NCBI RefSeq assembly: GCF_003388735.1
Contig: NZ_QUBQ01000001.1
Location: 1,178,001 to 1,242,000 of the forward strand
Length of the DNA stretch: 64,000 nucleotides
Direction: 5' to 3'
DNA from: Paenibacillus paeoniae
Lineage (GTDB): Bacteria; Bacillota; Bacilli; Paenibacillales; Paenibacillaceae
The translations under genes were made by a program, and so were the position numbers. Positions 55,106-64,000 of this stretch are shown piece after piece. A model generated the notes under the pieces. The model was not told the DNA's origin and ran no database searches. It saw only the letters and a list, made by a program, of their open reading frames with translations. Positions within the stretch are counted from its first letter, which is position 1. Every line of letters starts with the position of its first letter.

Positions 55106-56506
55106 ATGGGAAATGACGCACTGACACCGCGCCAGATCGTCGCGGAGCTGGATAAATATATCGTTGGCCAAAAGGACGCCAAGCGTTCTGTTGCCGTAGC
55201 GCTTCGGAATCGTTATCGGAGAAGCAAGCTGGATGAGACCATTCGTGACGAGATCGTACCGAAAAACATATTAATGATCGGGCCAACGGGCGTAGGCAAG
55301 ACGGAAATTGCACGCAGACTTGCCAAATTGGTAAAGGCGCCTTTTGTCAAACTGGAGGCTACTAAGTTTACAGAGGTCGGCTATGTAGGTCGCGACGTGG
55401 AGTCAATGGTTCGTGACTTGGTGGAAACTGCGATCCGTATGGTCAAGTCGGAAAAAACGGAAGGCGTTAAGGACAAGGCAGAGAAGCTTGCCAACGAGCG
55501 TGTTGTATTGCTTCTTGCTCCTTCCGCGGCCAAACCGAAGTCGAATAAAAATCCGTTCGAGATGCTGTTCGGCGGCGGGAGCGAAGAGAAGGAAGAAGAG
55601 ACGGACCAGGAACAGGATCATTCTCTTCACGCCAAACGAAACCTGATCCGAGAACAGCTTGCAGCTGGCAAGCTCGAGAATGAAGTGATCGAGATTGAGG
55701 TGGAGGACACCTCGCCTAATATGCTTGATATGCTATCGGGCCAAGGTCCCGAAGGCATGGGCATGAATATGCAGGAGCTCTTCGGCCAGTTGATGCCTAA
55801 AAAACCTAAAAAACGCAAGCTTCCTGTGAAAGAAGCGCGTAAAGCGCTTATTCAGGAAGAAGCGAATAAGCTGATCGACATGGACGACGTCATCTCGGAA
55901 TCGGTCATCCGTGCAGAGCAAAGCGGCATTATCTTTATCGATGAGATCGACAAGATTGCAAGCCCTTCTCGCGGCTCAGGGCCTGACGTATCGCGTGAGG
56001 GCGTACAAAGGGATATTCTCCCTATTGTCGAGGGATCGACGGTTATGACGAAGTACGGGCCTGTTAAAACGGACTACGTACTGTTCATAGCGGCAGGTGC
56101 GTTCCATGTTGCGAAGCCTTCGGATCTTATTCCGGAGCTGCAAGGACGGTTTCCGATTCGGGTGGAGTTGACCAGCCTTAGTCTGGATGACTTCATTAAC
56201 ATTTTGACCGAGCCGAGAAATGCATTAACGAAGCAGTATACGGCATTGCTGCAAACGGAAGGCATCGAAGTGGAATTTTCATCGGAAGCCATTCAAGAAC
56301 TTGCATCTATAGCAGCTGATGTTAATCGCAATATGGAGAATATCGGCGCACGCAGGCTGCACACGATTTTGGAGAAGCTGCTGGAGGATCTGTCCTTCGA
56401 GGCTCCGGAGCTTTCTTTGGATAAAATGTTAATTACGCCGGAATATGTACGCGAGAAGCTTGGCAGCATTGCCAAGGATCGCGATCTGAGTCAATATATA
56501 TTGTAA
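55106..56506 (+). CDS. hslU: ATP-dependent protease ATPase subunit HslU (ClpY)
   Basis: The 466-residue AAA+ unfoldase starts with [21 protein letters not shown], Walker [10 protein letters not shown] (59-67), an intermediate (I) domain of about residues 130-245 with long charged helices, and Walker [13 protein letters not shown], ending in the C-terminal SQYIL that docks into HslV. GAAGCGGAGGCG precedes the ATG. Co-transcribed with hslV and probably codY. Confidence 0.97.
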   Translation: MGNDALTPRQIVAELDKYIVGQKDAKRSVAVALRNRYRRSKLDETIRDEIVPKNILMIGPTGVGKTEIARRLAKLVKAPFVKLEATKFTEVGYVGRDVESMVRDLVETAIRMVKSEKTEGVKDKAEKLANERVVLLLAPSAAKPKSNKNPFEMLFGGGSEEKEEETDQEQDHSLHAKRNLIREQLAAGKLENEVIEIEVEDTSPNMLDMLSGQGPEGMGMNMQELFGQLMPKKPKKRKLPVKEARKALIQEEANKLIDMDDVISESVIRAEQSGIIFIDEIDKIASPSRGSGPDVSREGVQRDILPIVEGSTVMTKYGPVKTDYVLFIAAGAFHVAKPSDLIPELQGRFPIRVELTSLSLDDFINILTEPRNALTKQYTALLQTEGIEVEFSSEAIQELASIAADVNRNMENIGARRLHTILEKLLEDLSFEAPELSLDKMLITPEYVREKLGSIAKDRDLSQYIL

Positions 56507-56534
56507 TGGTTACAGTTTTGGGAGGCATTTAGAA

Positions 56535-57305
56535 ATGAGTTTATTAAACAAGACAAGAACGCTGAACCGGCTGCTCCAGCGAGCGGCCGGCAAGGCACTC
56601 AGCTTTAAAGAAATGGCTGAAGTATTATGCTCCACCGTACAAAGCAATGTGTTTGTCGTTAGCCGCAGGGGCAAAATATTGGGTTCTGCAGCTGTAGACG
56701 TATATGATCACGACTTTATCCGCAATCTTACAGAGGACGAGCTTCGTTTCTCGCAAGAAACAAATGCGGGGTTCCTGGAGACGGGAGAGTCGATAACCAA
56801 CGTCAAGCCTGAACCGGACATGTTCCAATCGCTGACCCGCCTGGGTGACCAGGAAGTAATGACAGTTGTACCGATTATTGGTGGAGGCGACCGTCTTGGT
56901 ACGCTTGTGCTGACTAGGTCGTCAGGCGCATTTAATGATGATGATCTCGTGCTTGCCGAGTATGGCTCAACGATCGTCGGTATGGAAATTTTACGCGAAC
57001 GCGCCGACGAGATCGAGCAGGAAGCGCGCAGCCGTGCTGTCGTGTCTGTAGCGGTAGGTTCCTTGTCCTTTAGCGAGCTTGAGGCTGTGGAGCATATCTT
57101 TGAGGAACTGGACGGGAAGGAAGGCCTGCTGGTCGCTTCGAAGATTGCCGATCGTGTAGGCATTACTCGTTCCGTCATCGTCAATGCGCTGCGCAAGCTG
57201 GAAAGCGCTGGTGTAATTGAGACAAGATCGCTCGGAATGAAGGGTACGTATATTCGAATTTTGAACCATCAATTGCTGCAAGAACTCGAAAAGATAAAAT
57301 CATAG
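56535..57305 (+). CDS. codY: GTP-sensing global repressor CodY
   Basis: The 256-residue protein begins [19 protein letters not shown], with an N-terminal GAF domain binding branched-chain amino acids (about 1-155) and a C-terminal winged helix with [19 protein letters not shown] and [19 protein letters not shown]. CodY represses stationary-phase genes when GTP and isoleucine are high. The trmFO-hslVU-codY-flagellar order matches B. subtilis except for the missing recombinase. A terminator follows at 57330. Confidence 0.97.
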   Translation: MSLLNKTRTLNRLLQRAAGKALSFKEMAEVLCSTVQSNVFVVSRRGKILGSAAVDVYDHDFIRNLTEDELRFSQETNAGFLETGESITNVKPEPDMFQSLTRLGDQEVMTVVPIIGGGDRLGTLVLTRSSGAFNDDDLVLAEYGSTIVGMEILRERADEIEQEARSRAVVSVAVGSLSFSELEAVEHIFEELDGKEGLLVASKIADRVGITRSVIVNALRKLESAGVIETRSLGMKGTYIRILNHQLLQELEKIKS

Positions 57306-57329
57306 GACCTAGTCCGTATTAACCAGAGA

Positions 57330-57367
57330 AGCCCTATCTTTTAAACAAAGATAGGGCTATTTTCTTA
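57330..57367 (+). terminator. Terminator after codY
   Basis: The perfect 12-bp stem AGCCCTATCTTT / AAAGATAGGGCT with a 5-base loop is followed by ATTTTCTT. It separates codY from the flagellar operon. Confidence 0.85.
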
Positions 57368-57525
57368 TTGTAATAATTTAGGTAATTGATGAAGATATTC
57401 GTGGTAGCACAAATCGACAGATTTATCTCATTTTTTTAATGTTTTTATGTCGAATGAAGAAGGAATGAAGATTATTCTGTTGAATAGGTAACGTAAGATT
57501 TCTATAGCGAAAGTGGTGAAACTAC

Positions 57526-57936
57526 ATGAAATTGTTGAATGGCGCAGCATTTCAACGAATGGAGGCTGCGGCCTACGCTGCAGAAGTCAGGCAGCGCGTC
57601 ATCTCGAACAATATTGCTAACGCCGAGACGCCGCATTTCAAAAGATCAGAGTTAGTATTCGAACAATTGCTAGAAGAAACGATGGGAGCTGGCCGTAAAT
57701 TGGCTGGACGAAGCAGTGACAGCAGGCATATCTCGATTGGCTCTAATGCCTCTAGGCTGCCAAGTTCTCAAGTTGTTACTGATGATTCGACTACGATGAA
57801 CAACAACAAAAACAATGTCGATCCTGATCGCGAAATGTCGCTTCTTGCCAAGAACCAGCTGAGCTATTACCTGTACACTAAGCAAATTAATCATGAATTG
57901 AAAATGATGCGAACTGCAATCGAAGGGAGGGGCTAG
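57526..57936 (+). CDS. flgB: Flagellar basal-body rod protein FlgB
   Basis: The 136-residue rod protein has the conserved N-terminus with VRQRVISNNIANAETPHFKR and a C-terminal helix EMSLLAKNQLSYYLYTKQIN. It forms the proximal rod with FlgC and FliE. AAGTGGTGA precedes ATG 57526. First gene of the large flagellar operon; a TTGAAT/TATAGC pair (57481-57509) lies so close to the start that it would exclude the ribosome site, so the true promoter is probably further upstream. Confidence 0.95.
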   Translation: MKLLNGAAFQRMEAAAYAAEVRQRVISNNIANAETPHFKRSELVFEQLLEETMGAGRKLAGRSSDSRHISIGSNASRLPSSQVVTDDSTTMNNNKNNVDPDREMSLLAKNQLSYYLYTKQINHELKMMRTAIEGRG

Positions 57937-57939
57937 ACG

Positions 57940-58392
57940 ATGAAAATGTCAACCGGATTTGACATTAGTGCCTCGGCGCTGACAGCACAGCGTATGCGAA
58001 TGGATGTGATCTCCTCCAATATCGCCAATGCGGAGACTACTCGCGGAAGCTTTGTAAACGGAAAGTTTGAACCATACAAACGAAAGCTGGTCGTGTTGGA
58101 ACCGAATGGTCAATCATTTTCGAATGTCCTTGCCAACGAGATGGGTCGCAACGGAACTGCACAAGGGGTTAAGGTTAGCCGTATTCAGGAAGACCATACG
58201 CCAAACAAGCTAGTATACAATCCGACGCACCCTGATGCAGATGAAAATGGTTATGTACATATGCCGAATGTTGATGTGGCAAAAGAAATGGTCGATATGA
58301 TTGCAGCATCCAGAGCTTACGAAGCAAACGTTACAGCTATCAATGCTACAAAGTCGATGTTTATGAAGGCGCTCGAGATCGGTCGCCCTTAA
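57940..58392 (+). CDS. flgC: Flagellar basal-body rod protein FlgC
   Basis: The 150-residue rod protein has GFDISASALTAQRMRMDVIS, SNIANAETTRG near the N-terminus and the C-terminal VDVAKEMVDMIAASRAYEAN typical of FlgC. It begins three bases after the flgB stop, and GGAGGGG lies within the end of flgB. Confidence 0.96.
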   Translation: MKMSTGFDISASALTAQRMRMDVISSNIANAETTRGSFVNGKFEPYKRKLVVLEPNGQSFSNVLANEMGRNGTAQGVKVSRIQEDHTPNKLVYNPTHPDADENGYVHMPNVDVAKEMVDMIAASRAYEANVTAINATKSMFMKALEIGRP

Positions 58393-58418
58393 CAACATAT
58401 ATGACCGGAGGGAAAATG

Positions 58419-58724
58419 ATGATTCAATCGATGTTATTGGGCCCGGCGGCCCCAGCTAAAATGGTACAGACCAAGCCGATTGAGCAAGCGACTCCGGCTG
58501 AATTAACAAAAAGCTTTGGCCAATACCTCCAGACGGCGCTTGAGAGCGTCAGCGCTCAGGAGAAAAGCATTCATAAATTAAATGATCAATATTTGGTCGG
58601 TCAAGTTGATGTAACGCAAGTGCTAGTGGCTGCAGAGCAAGCTCATCTCAGTTTGCAGTTTACCTCACAAATCCGCAACAAGGTTGTTGAGGCATATCAA
58701 GAAATGATGCGGATGCAAATTTAA
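58419..58724 (+). CDS. fliE: Flagellar hook-basal body complex protein FliE
   Basis: The 101-residue protein ends in the FliE pattern DVTQVLVAAEQAHLSLQFTS and RNKVVEAYQEMMRMQI. It links the MS ring to the rod. GGAGG lies seven bases before ATG 58419; the adjacent upstream ATG (58416) and the frame start at 58401 are closer than usual. Cotranscribed with flgBC. Confidence 0.94.
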   Translation: MIQSMLLGPAAPAKMVQTKPIEQATPAELTKSFGQYLQTALESVSAQEKSIHKLNDQYLVGQVDVTQVLVAAEQAHLSLQFTSQIRNKVVEAYQEMMRMQI

Positions 58725-58766
58725 TCGTACTTTATTCCTAGCAAAGTATTTGGGTGAGGTGACAAT

Positions 58767-60344
58767 GTGAACGAGAGATTCGCCCAATATCGCGAACGGC
58801 TGAAGCTGTTCTGGAGCCAGATGGGCAGAAAACAAAAAATATGGTTGGGGGCATCTATTAGCGGATTATTGTTGGCAGTCATTCTGCTGACAATCGTGTT
58901 CACGAGAACGGAATATGAACTTGCGTTCCAAAATTTGGACGCAACAGATTCCGCGGCAGTCATGAACTATTTGGACTCCAGCGGTATTCCTTATAAGCTT
59001 GAAGCGAATGGTACAAGCATAATGGTTCCTAGCAAGATGGCGTCCCGAGTGAAAATAGGTGCCGGCTCTGAAGGTTTGGTACAGAATGGTTCTATCGGAT
59101 TTGAAATTTTCAGTTCCAATTCGTCCAAGCTCGGCACAACGGAAAATGAGTTCAACGTTCTCTACCAGAACGCACTCAACGGAGAAGTACAAAAGCTGCT
59201 TAACGGTCTTCAAGGGGTAGAAAGCTCCAAAGTATTAATTAACTCCCCTGAAGAAAGTGTCTTTCTAAGACCAGAGGATGCGACCAAAGCAACAGCTGCA
59301 ATCGTCATGCAATTTAAGCCGGGTTACCGGCCAAATCAGAAAGAAATCGACGGTTATTACAATCTGGTTAGAGCTACAGTGGCGGATCTTGCCATCAAGG
59401 ACATAACGATTTCTTCCAAGCAGCATGGCGAACTGGTTTCTTCCGAGGCAGGAGGAGTCGGGTCGGGCAGTACAGATCTGGTAGAAATGCAATTTCAGAT
59501 TCAAAGCAAATATGAGTCAGACCTAAAGAAAAATATCCAACAGTTCCTTGGACCTATCGTAGGCAGCGAAAATTTGGTCGTCAGCATCTCCAGCAGCATG
59601 AACTTCGACAAGAAGTTGACGCAAGAGAGTCTGGTCAGACCGCTGCAAAATAACAACAACAACGGTATCGTCCTCAGCGAAGAGTTGAACAACTCGTCAT
59701 CGACGGGATCTTCTACACAAGCGGGCGGTGTAGCGGGAACTGGCGAAACGGATATTCCGGGCTATGAAGCAGCAGGACAAGGCAACAATACATCGGAGAC
59801 GAGCTCACAAATCCGGAACTACGAATTTGACCGGATCAATAATAGCATCGAATCCGGGCCTTTTGTCCTAAAGGACCTGTCTATTAGCATTGGTGTCGAA
59901 GCAGCTCAATTGAATGATGAAGATTCTAGGGCAGCTATTACGAATTATTTGACTACGCTGGTACGCTCCCAGCTTGCTGATTCAGGACAGGATGTTAATG
60001 ATGACGTTCTGATTAACAAAAAAGTTTCGCTAATCGCAAGAAATTTTGCAGAAAGCGCGACAGCAACTCAAACAAGCGGTCTCTCATTGCCTTGGGCAAT
60101 CGGAATTGGCGTTGCCGCACTGGCCATTATCGGCGGGCTTGTGGTTATGCTCACACGCAGACGCAAAGGGACGCAGGTTGAGGAAGTGGAAATGGCTGTA
60201 GCTCCATCGAAAGTGGAGTATCCGACACTTGATTTTGAAAGTGTCAATAACGATAGCCAAGCACGTAAAAATCTTGAAACACTCGCCAAACGCAAGCCTG
60301 ACGAATTCGTCAACCTTCTTCGCACCTGGCTTGTGGATGAATAG
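58767..60344 (+). CDS. fliF: Flagellar MS-ring protein FliF
   Basis: The 525-residue protein has two membrane segments: about residues 27-48 (IWLGASISGLLLAVILLTIV) and about 437-460 (LPWAIGIGVAALAIIGGLVV). The periplasmic-type ring-building domains lie between them, and a short C-terminal tail (NLETLAKRKPDEFVNLLRTW) binds FliG. A Gly/Ser/Asn-rich insertion (about 290-345) separates the ring domains. It starts at GTG 58767 behind GAGGTGA. Confidence 0.96.
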   Translation: MNERFAQYRERLKLFWSQMGRKQKIWLGASISGLLLAVILLTIVFTRTEYELAFQNLDATDSAAVMNYLDSSGIPYKLEANGTSIMVPSKMASRVKIGAGSEGLVQNGSIGFEIFSSNSSKLGTTENEFNVLYQNALNGEVQKLLNGLQGVESSKVLINSPEESVFLRPEDATKATAAIVMQFKPGYRPNQKEIDGYYNLVRATVADLAIKDITISSKQHGELVSSEAGGVGSGSTDLVEMQFQIQSKYESDLKKNIQQFLGPIVGSENLVVSISSSMNFDKKLTQESLVRPLQNNNNNGIVLSEELNNSSSTGSSTQAGGVAGTGETDIPGYEAAGQGNNTSETSSQIRNYEFDRINNSIESGPFVLKDLSISIGVEAAQLNDEDSRAAITNYLTTLVRSQLADSGQDVNDDVLINKKVSLIARNFAESATATQTSGLSLPWAIGIGVAALAIIGGLVVMLTRRRKGTQVEEVEMAVAPSKVEYPTLDFESVNNDSQARKNLETLAKRKPDEFVNLLRTWLVDE

Positions 60345-60355
60345 AGGTGCTGTAA

Positions 60356-61369
60356 TTGTCTAAACCGACGCAAGGTTTAACGGGACGTCAGAAGGCGGCC
60401 ATTTTATTAATTACTTTGGGTCCAGAAGTATCGGCGCAAATTTTCAAGCATCTGCGAGATGAAGAGATCGAGCAGCTTACTCTTGAAATTGCAAACGTAC
60501 GGAAGGTCGATAGTCAAGACCGCGAGCTGATTCTGAGTGAATTTCACCAGATTTGTCTGGCGCAGGAATATATATCGCAAGGCGGCATCTCGTATGCAAA
60601 GGATATTTTGGAGAAGGCGCTTGGCGAAGCGAAAGCGCAGGACGTTATCAATCGTCTGACGGCGACGCTTCAAGTACGGCCTTTTGATTTCGCAAGAAAA
60701 GCGGAACCGACCCAAATCCTGAACTTTATCCAAAATGAAAATTCACAGACGATTGCTCTCGTATTGTCGTATTTGCAATCCGAGCAATCCTCGCAAATTT
60801 TATCGTCCTTGCCGCAAGACAAGCAGGCGGATGTGGCAAGAAGAATTGCGCTTATGGACAGCACATCGCCGGAAGTCATTTCTCAAGTGGAGCGAGTACT
60901 GGAGCAGAAGCTGTCTGCGACGGTTACGCAGGATTACACGAATGCAGGCGGCATTGATTCCATCGTCCAAATTTTGAATGGTGTTGACCGCGGTACGGAA
61001 CGGACTATTCTCGATGCGCTCGAGATTCAGGATCCGGAGTTGGCGGAAGAAATCAAAAAACGGATGTTCGTTTTCGAGGATATTGTCAATATCGACAATC
61101 GTTCCATCCAGCGTATCATCCGGGATATCGAAAACGCAGATTTGCAACTTGCGCTCAAGGTGGCCAGCGAAGAAGTACGCGAAGCGATCTTCCGCAATAT
61201 GTCCAAGCGCATGGCCGAAACGTTCAAAGAAGAAATGGAATTCATGGGTCCTGTGCGGCTGCGTGACGTGGAAGAAGCCCAAACCAGAATCGTGGCTACG
61301 ATTCGCAGGTTAGAAGAATCGGGTGAAATCATCATCGCACGCGGCGGAGGAGATGATATCATTGTCTAA
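60356..61369 (+). CDS. fliG: Flagellar motor switch protein FliG
   Basis: The 337-residue protein has LTGRQKAAILLITLGPEVSA at the N-terminus, the middle EHPQT-like region (NENSQTIALVLSYLQSEQSS) and the C-terminal torque helix with MFVFEDIVNIDNRSIQRI. It couples the MS ring to the switch and to the stators. It uses TTG 60356 with AGAGGTG upstream and overlaps fliH. Confidence 0.97.
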   Translation: MSKPTQGLTGRQKAAILLITLGPEVSAQIFKHLRDEEIEQLTLEIANVRKVDSQDRELILSEFHQICLAQEYISQGGISYAKDILEKALGEAKAQDVINRLTATLQVRPFDFARKAEPTQILNFIQNENSQTIALVLSYLQSEQSSQILSSLPQDKQADVARRIALMDSTSPEVISQVERVLEQKLSATVTQDYTNAGGIDSIVQILNGVDRGTERTILDALEIQDPELAEEIKKRMFVFEDIVNIDNRSIQRIIRDIENADLQLALKVASEEVREAIFRNMSKRMAETFKEEMEFMGPVRLRDVEEAQTRIVATIRRLEESGEIIIARGGGDDIIV

Positions 61370-62201
61370 TTTGATCAAATCTTCCAGTGTTATCCCTTTG
61401 GATCATCTAAAGCAGTTGAGATGGACTAATCCATTCCAGGAACACGCACGTACAGATATGGATATGCAAATACAAGCGGAACCCGTCCCAGACGAAGAGA
61501 CGGTAGCTCTCCGAGATCAGATCTTGGAGGATGCTGAAATTTTTGCTGAAAATAGGCTTCAGGAAACGGCGCAAGAATGCGAGAAAATGCTCGCAGATGC
61601 GCAAGCCCAGATTGATGTATGGTGGCTCGAAAAGCGGGAAGCAGACGAGATTGCCTCTGCAGAAGCACAAACATCAGGATACGAGCAAGGTTTTGCAGAA
61701 GGGACCGCAGCTTCGGAAGCGCAGCTGCGCGAGAGCTGGGAGTCCAAAATTGCGGAAGCAGCTGATGTGCTGAAGCATGCTTACGCTTCGCGAGAACAGA
61801 TCATTCAGGAAGCTGAGCCGTTTCTGGTGGAGCTGAGCAGCGCCATTGCCGAGAAGGTTATCGGACAGCAGCTTTCATTGACGCCGGACGTCACGATCGA
61901 GATGATTCGCCGCTCTTTATCACGCAGACGGGAGCAGGGTGTCATTACGCTTTGTGTAGCTCCATCGCAGCTGACTTTCGTACAAGCTGCACGGGAAGAG
62001 CTTCATGCTGCGATTGATTCGCAAGCCGAGCTGCAGATTTTGCCGGATTCCTCCGTCAAGGATAACGGTTGTGTCATTCGCTCCGCTTACGGCAGCATTG
62101 ACGCCCGAATTGATACCCAATTGTCGGAGATCAAGCGCGAGCTGATCACGCTTGCCCATCAGAATGATGCAGAAAGAGGACATGCGGATGAACGCGAGTA
62201 A
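61362..62201 (+). CDS. fliH: Flagellar assembly protein FliH
   Basis: The 279-residue protein begins SNLIKSSSVIPLDHLKQL. It has a long charged coiled coil (about 35-140, with AQECEKMLADAQAQIDVW) and a C-terminal vacuolar-ATPase-E-like domain (about 150-275). It regulates FliI ATPase. A TTG at 61362, about nine bases after GGAGGAG, is chosen, since GGAGG is too close to the ATG at 61353 (also in frame). It overlaps the fliG stop and the fliI start. Confidence 0.9.
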   Translation: MSNLIKSSSVIPLDHLKQLRWTNPFQEHARTDMDMQIQAEPVPDEETVALRDQILEDAEIFAENRLQETAQECEKMLADAQAQIDVWWLEKREADEIASAEAQTSGYEQGFAEGTAASEAQLRESWESKIAEAADVLKHAYASREQIIQEAEPFLVELSSAIAEKVIGQQLSLTPDVTIEMIRRSLSRRREQGVITLCVAPSQLTFVQAAREELHAAIDSQAELQILPDSSVKDNGCVIRSAYGSIDARIDTQLSEIKRELITLAHQNDAERGHADERE

Positions 62202-63513
62202 TCTGGACGCTATGAAGTATCTGGAGCATCTTAGACCGCTTGATCCGGTTCGCGTGAACGGTAAGGTAACGCAGGTTATTGGTTTAACCGTAGAATCGGA
62301 AGGGCCGGATGCGAGTATCGGCGATCTGTGCTATATCTATCCTTCGAAAAGCGCCAAGCCGCTTAAAGCGGAGGTGGTAGGCTTCAGGGACAACAAAGTT
62401 ATTTTGATGCCGCTGGGTGATCTGCATGCCATTAGTCCCGGTTGCGACGTAGTCGGTACTGGCAAACCTTTGACTATACAGGTAGGTTCAGAGCTGCTTG
62501 GCAAAGTGCTGGACGGACTTGGCAATCCGCTTGACGGGTCGTACTTGCCTAGCCGGATGCATCACTATTCGACGCATAATGAGCCAAGCAATCCGCTCAG
62601 CCGCCCTCGGGTGACAGATCCGCTAAGCATCGGCGTACGGGCTATAGACGGACTGCTGACGGTGGGCCAGGGCCAACGGGTCGGCATTTTCGCGGGTTCC
62701 GGTGTAGGCAAGAGTACGCTGCTTGGCATGATCGCCAGAAATACATCAGCAGACGTGAACGTCATTGCACTCATCGGCGAACGCGGCCGCGAGGTGCTGG
62801 AGTTCATCGAGAAGGATCTGGGGCCGGAAGGTCTTGCAAGATCCGTTGTCATTGTCGCAACTTCCGATCAGCCGGCGCTAATCCGGATGAAAGGCGCGTT
62901 AATCGCAACAACCATTGCCGAGTATTTCCGTGACCGCGGTTTGAACGTGATGCTGATGATGGATTCCGTAACGCGTTATGCCATGGCCCTGCGTGAAGTC
63001 GGACTTGCCATTGGCGAACCTCCTGCTACGAGGGGTTATACACCATCTGTATTTGCCGCTTTGCCGAAACTGTTGGAACGCGCAGGGACAGGGCCGACAG
63101 GCTCCATTACCGCTTTCTACACGGTATTGGTCGATGGTGACGATATGAATGAGCCGATTGCCGACGCAGTTAGGGGCATCCTGGACGGACATATTGTACT
63201 TAGCCGCCACTTGGCCCATAAGGGACATTTTCCGGCGATTGACGTACTTGCTTCTGTCAGTCGCGTCATGAAAGAAATTGTGACCGAAGAGCAACAGGAT
63301 GCGGCCAATGATCTGAAGCGACTTCTTTCTATTTATAAAGATTCGGAAGACCTAATCAATATCGGGGCGTATCAGCAAGGATCGAATAAAGAAATTGATC
63401 TAGCCCTCGAATATATCGACGCCATTCATTCCTTTACGAGGCAAAAGACGAATGAAAAAGTTACGCTTAGCGAAACGCAGGAACGATTGGTGAACGAATT
63501 TCACAGGAGTTGA
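62188..63513 (+). CDS. fliI: Flagellum-specific ATPase FliI
   Basis: The 441-residue protein is an F1-beta-like ATPase with Walker A AGSGVGKST (169-177), IALIGERGREVLEFIEKDLG and the Walker B VMLMMDSVTRYAMA. It drives flagellar type III export with FliH and FliJ. ATG 62188 follows AGAGGA by about seven bases; earlier in-frame starts (62182 and 62152) lie further inside fliH. It overlaps the fliH end by 14 bases. Confidence 0.96.
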   Translation: MNASNLDAMKYLEHLRPLDPVRVNGKVTQVIGLTVESEGPDASIGDLCYIYPSKSAKPLKAEVVGFRDNKVILMPLGDLHAISPGCDVVGTGKPLTIQVGSELLGKVLDGLGNPLDGSYLPSRMHHYSTHNEPSNPLSRPRVTDPLSIGVRAIDGLLTVGQGQRVGIFAGSGVGKSTLLGMIARNTSADVNVIALIGERGREVLEFIEKDLGPEGLARSVVIVATSDQPALIRMKGALIATTIAEYFRDRGLNVMLMMDSVTRYAMALREVGLAIGEPPATRGYTPSVFAALPKLLERAGTGPTGSITAFYTVLVDGDDMNEPIADAVRGILDGHIVLSRHLAHKGHFPAIDVLASVSRVMKEIVTEEQQDAANDLKRLLSIYKDSEDLINIGAYQQGSNKEIDLALEYIDAIHSFTRQKTNEKVTLSETQERLVNEFHRS

Positions 63514-63520
63514 GTCATAG

Positions 63521-63967
63521 GTGGCTTCCTTTCATTATTCATTTCAAAAAGTCGTTGATCTGAAAACAAGCGAAAAGACGCAGCAGGAATGGCTGTTATC
63601 AAGCGCTCTTGGCGCTTTGACCGCTGAGGAGAAATCGCTGAATGAGCTTCGGGAGACGAAGCTTGAATGGGAGGAGCGGCTTCAAGCCGCTTCGCAGCGA
63701 TCTGTACCGCTCGCAGAATTGCAGATCATCGGTCAATATTTGGACTACTTGCAGACCTGCATTGAAAACAAGCTGCAAGATGTGAAGAAGGCCGAGCGGG
63801 TAGTTGAGCAGAACCGCTCCAAGCTGGCGGACAAAATGAAGGATGAGAAAGTTTGGCTCAAAGCAAAAGATCATGCCATGGATCGGTTCCGGCAAGCGCT
63901 GCAGCTCAAGGAGCAGAATGAGCTGGATGAGATGGCAACTGTCCGGTTTATCATGCCAACCCCTTAA
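63521..63967 (+). CDS. fliJ: Flagellar export protein FliJ
   Basis: The 148-residue protein is almost entirely an antiparallel coiled coil (FHYSFQKVVDLKTSEKTQQE at the N-terminus), typical of FliJ, which stimulates the FliI ring. A GTG start at 63521 lies seven bases after fliI. After the stop, AGAGGAGTG at 63987-63995 is probably the ribosome site of the next flagellar gene beyond the window. Confidence 0.9.
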   Translation: MASFHYSFQKVVDLKTSEKTQQEWLLSSALGALTAEEKSLNELRETKLEWEERLQAASQRSVPLAELQIIGQYLDYLQTCIENKLQDVKKAERVVEQNRSKLADKMKDEKVWLKAKDHAMDRFRQALQLKEQNELDEMATVRFIMPTP

Positions 63968-64000
63968 ATGAAGCGTAACACCGGCTAGAGGAGTGAGTGG

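Noticed and set aside
57481-57509. TTGAAT-17-TATAGC as the flgB promoter
   Set aside because: Transcription would begin about ten bases before the ATG and remove the ribosome site.

Overview
The window looks like a chromosomal segment of an endospore-forming, flagellated Firmicute, most likely Paenibacillus or a close relative. The evidence is the gene order, which closely follows the Bacillus subtilis ylb / fap-fab / smc-ffh / rnhB-sucCD-topA / codY-fla blocks, together with the spore-coat cotJ genes, a Ku plus ligase pair, S-layer homology domains and strong Shine-Dalgarno sites. No database search was possible; all names rest on recognised motifs and gene order.

Layout. (1) 1-14.6 kb is a loosely organised, partly accessory region: the end of a stalk-domain protein and an Amidase_2 cell-wall hydrolase; zinc-ribbon and membrane proteins; an AT-rich patch with a frameshifted P-loop protein; the cotJABC spore-coat operon (minus strand); mtaD; an orphan MutS-like ATPase; a SUFU-domain protein; a ku-ligase-lipoprotein operon (minus strand); a gene-poor stretch with a candidate small RNA, two tiny membrane proteins and a decayed group II intron; a lipoprotein; and a small L,D-transpeptidase. 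(2) 14.7-21.1 kb is the ylb block: rsmD-coaD, ylbJ, the Lon-like PDZ protease, a 51-bp tandem-repeat array, tmcAL, a DUF177 gene and rpmF. (3) 21.1-28.1 kb is the fatty-acid operon fapR-plsX-fabH-fabD-fabG-acpP-fabF-rnc, with a FapR-type operator at its promoter. (4) 28.3-41.8 kb carries chromosome condensation, protein targeting and translation genes: smc-ftsY, ylxM-ffh-rpsP-khpA-rimM-trmD, rplS, lepB, rbgA and rnhB, with an SLH/CAP cell-surface gene inserted on the opposite strand between trmD and rplS. (5) 42.0-46.4 kb has a large low-complexity FliK-like protein, an FlhB C-domain homologue, a YraN nuclease-fold protein and YifB. (6) 46.7-57.3 kb holds sucCD, dprA, topA, trmFO, hslVU and codY. 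The tyrosine recombinase that B. subtilis carries between trmFO and hslV is absent here. (7) 57.5-64.0 kb is the start of the large flagellar operon: flgB-flgC-fliE-fliF-fliG-fliH-fliI-fliJ, running off the right edge.

Most of the window is conserved core genome with normal operon logic: overlapping or closely spaced genes and hairpin terminators at block ends. No complete, clearly new multi-gene system was found. The points most worth a second look are the repaired-by-one-base P-loop gene (2334-2824), the split group II intron relic around a small membrane gene (12.2-13.1 kb), the 51/102-bp repeat array (18.4-18.9 kb), a candidate small RNA (11.2-11.4 kb), the three-gene ku operon with a lipoprotein, and a roughly 400-base structured leader before trmFO.
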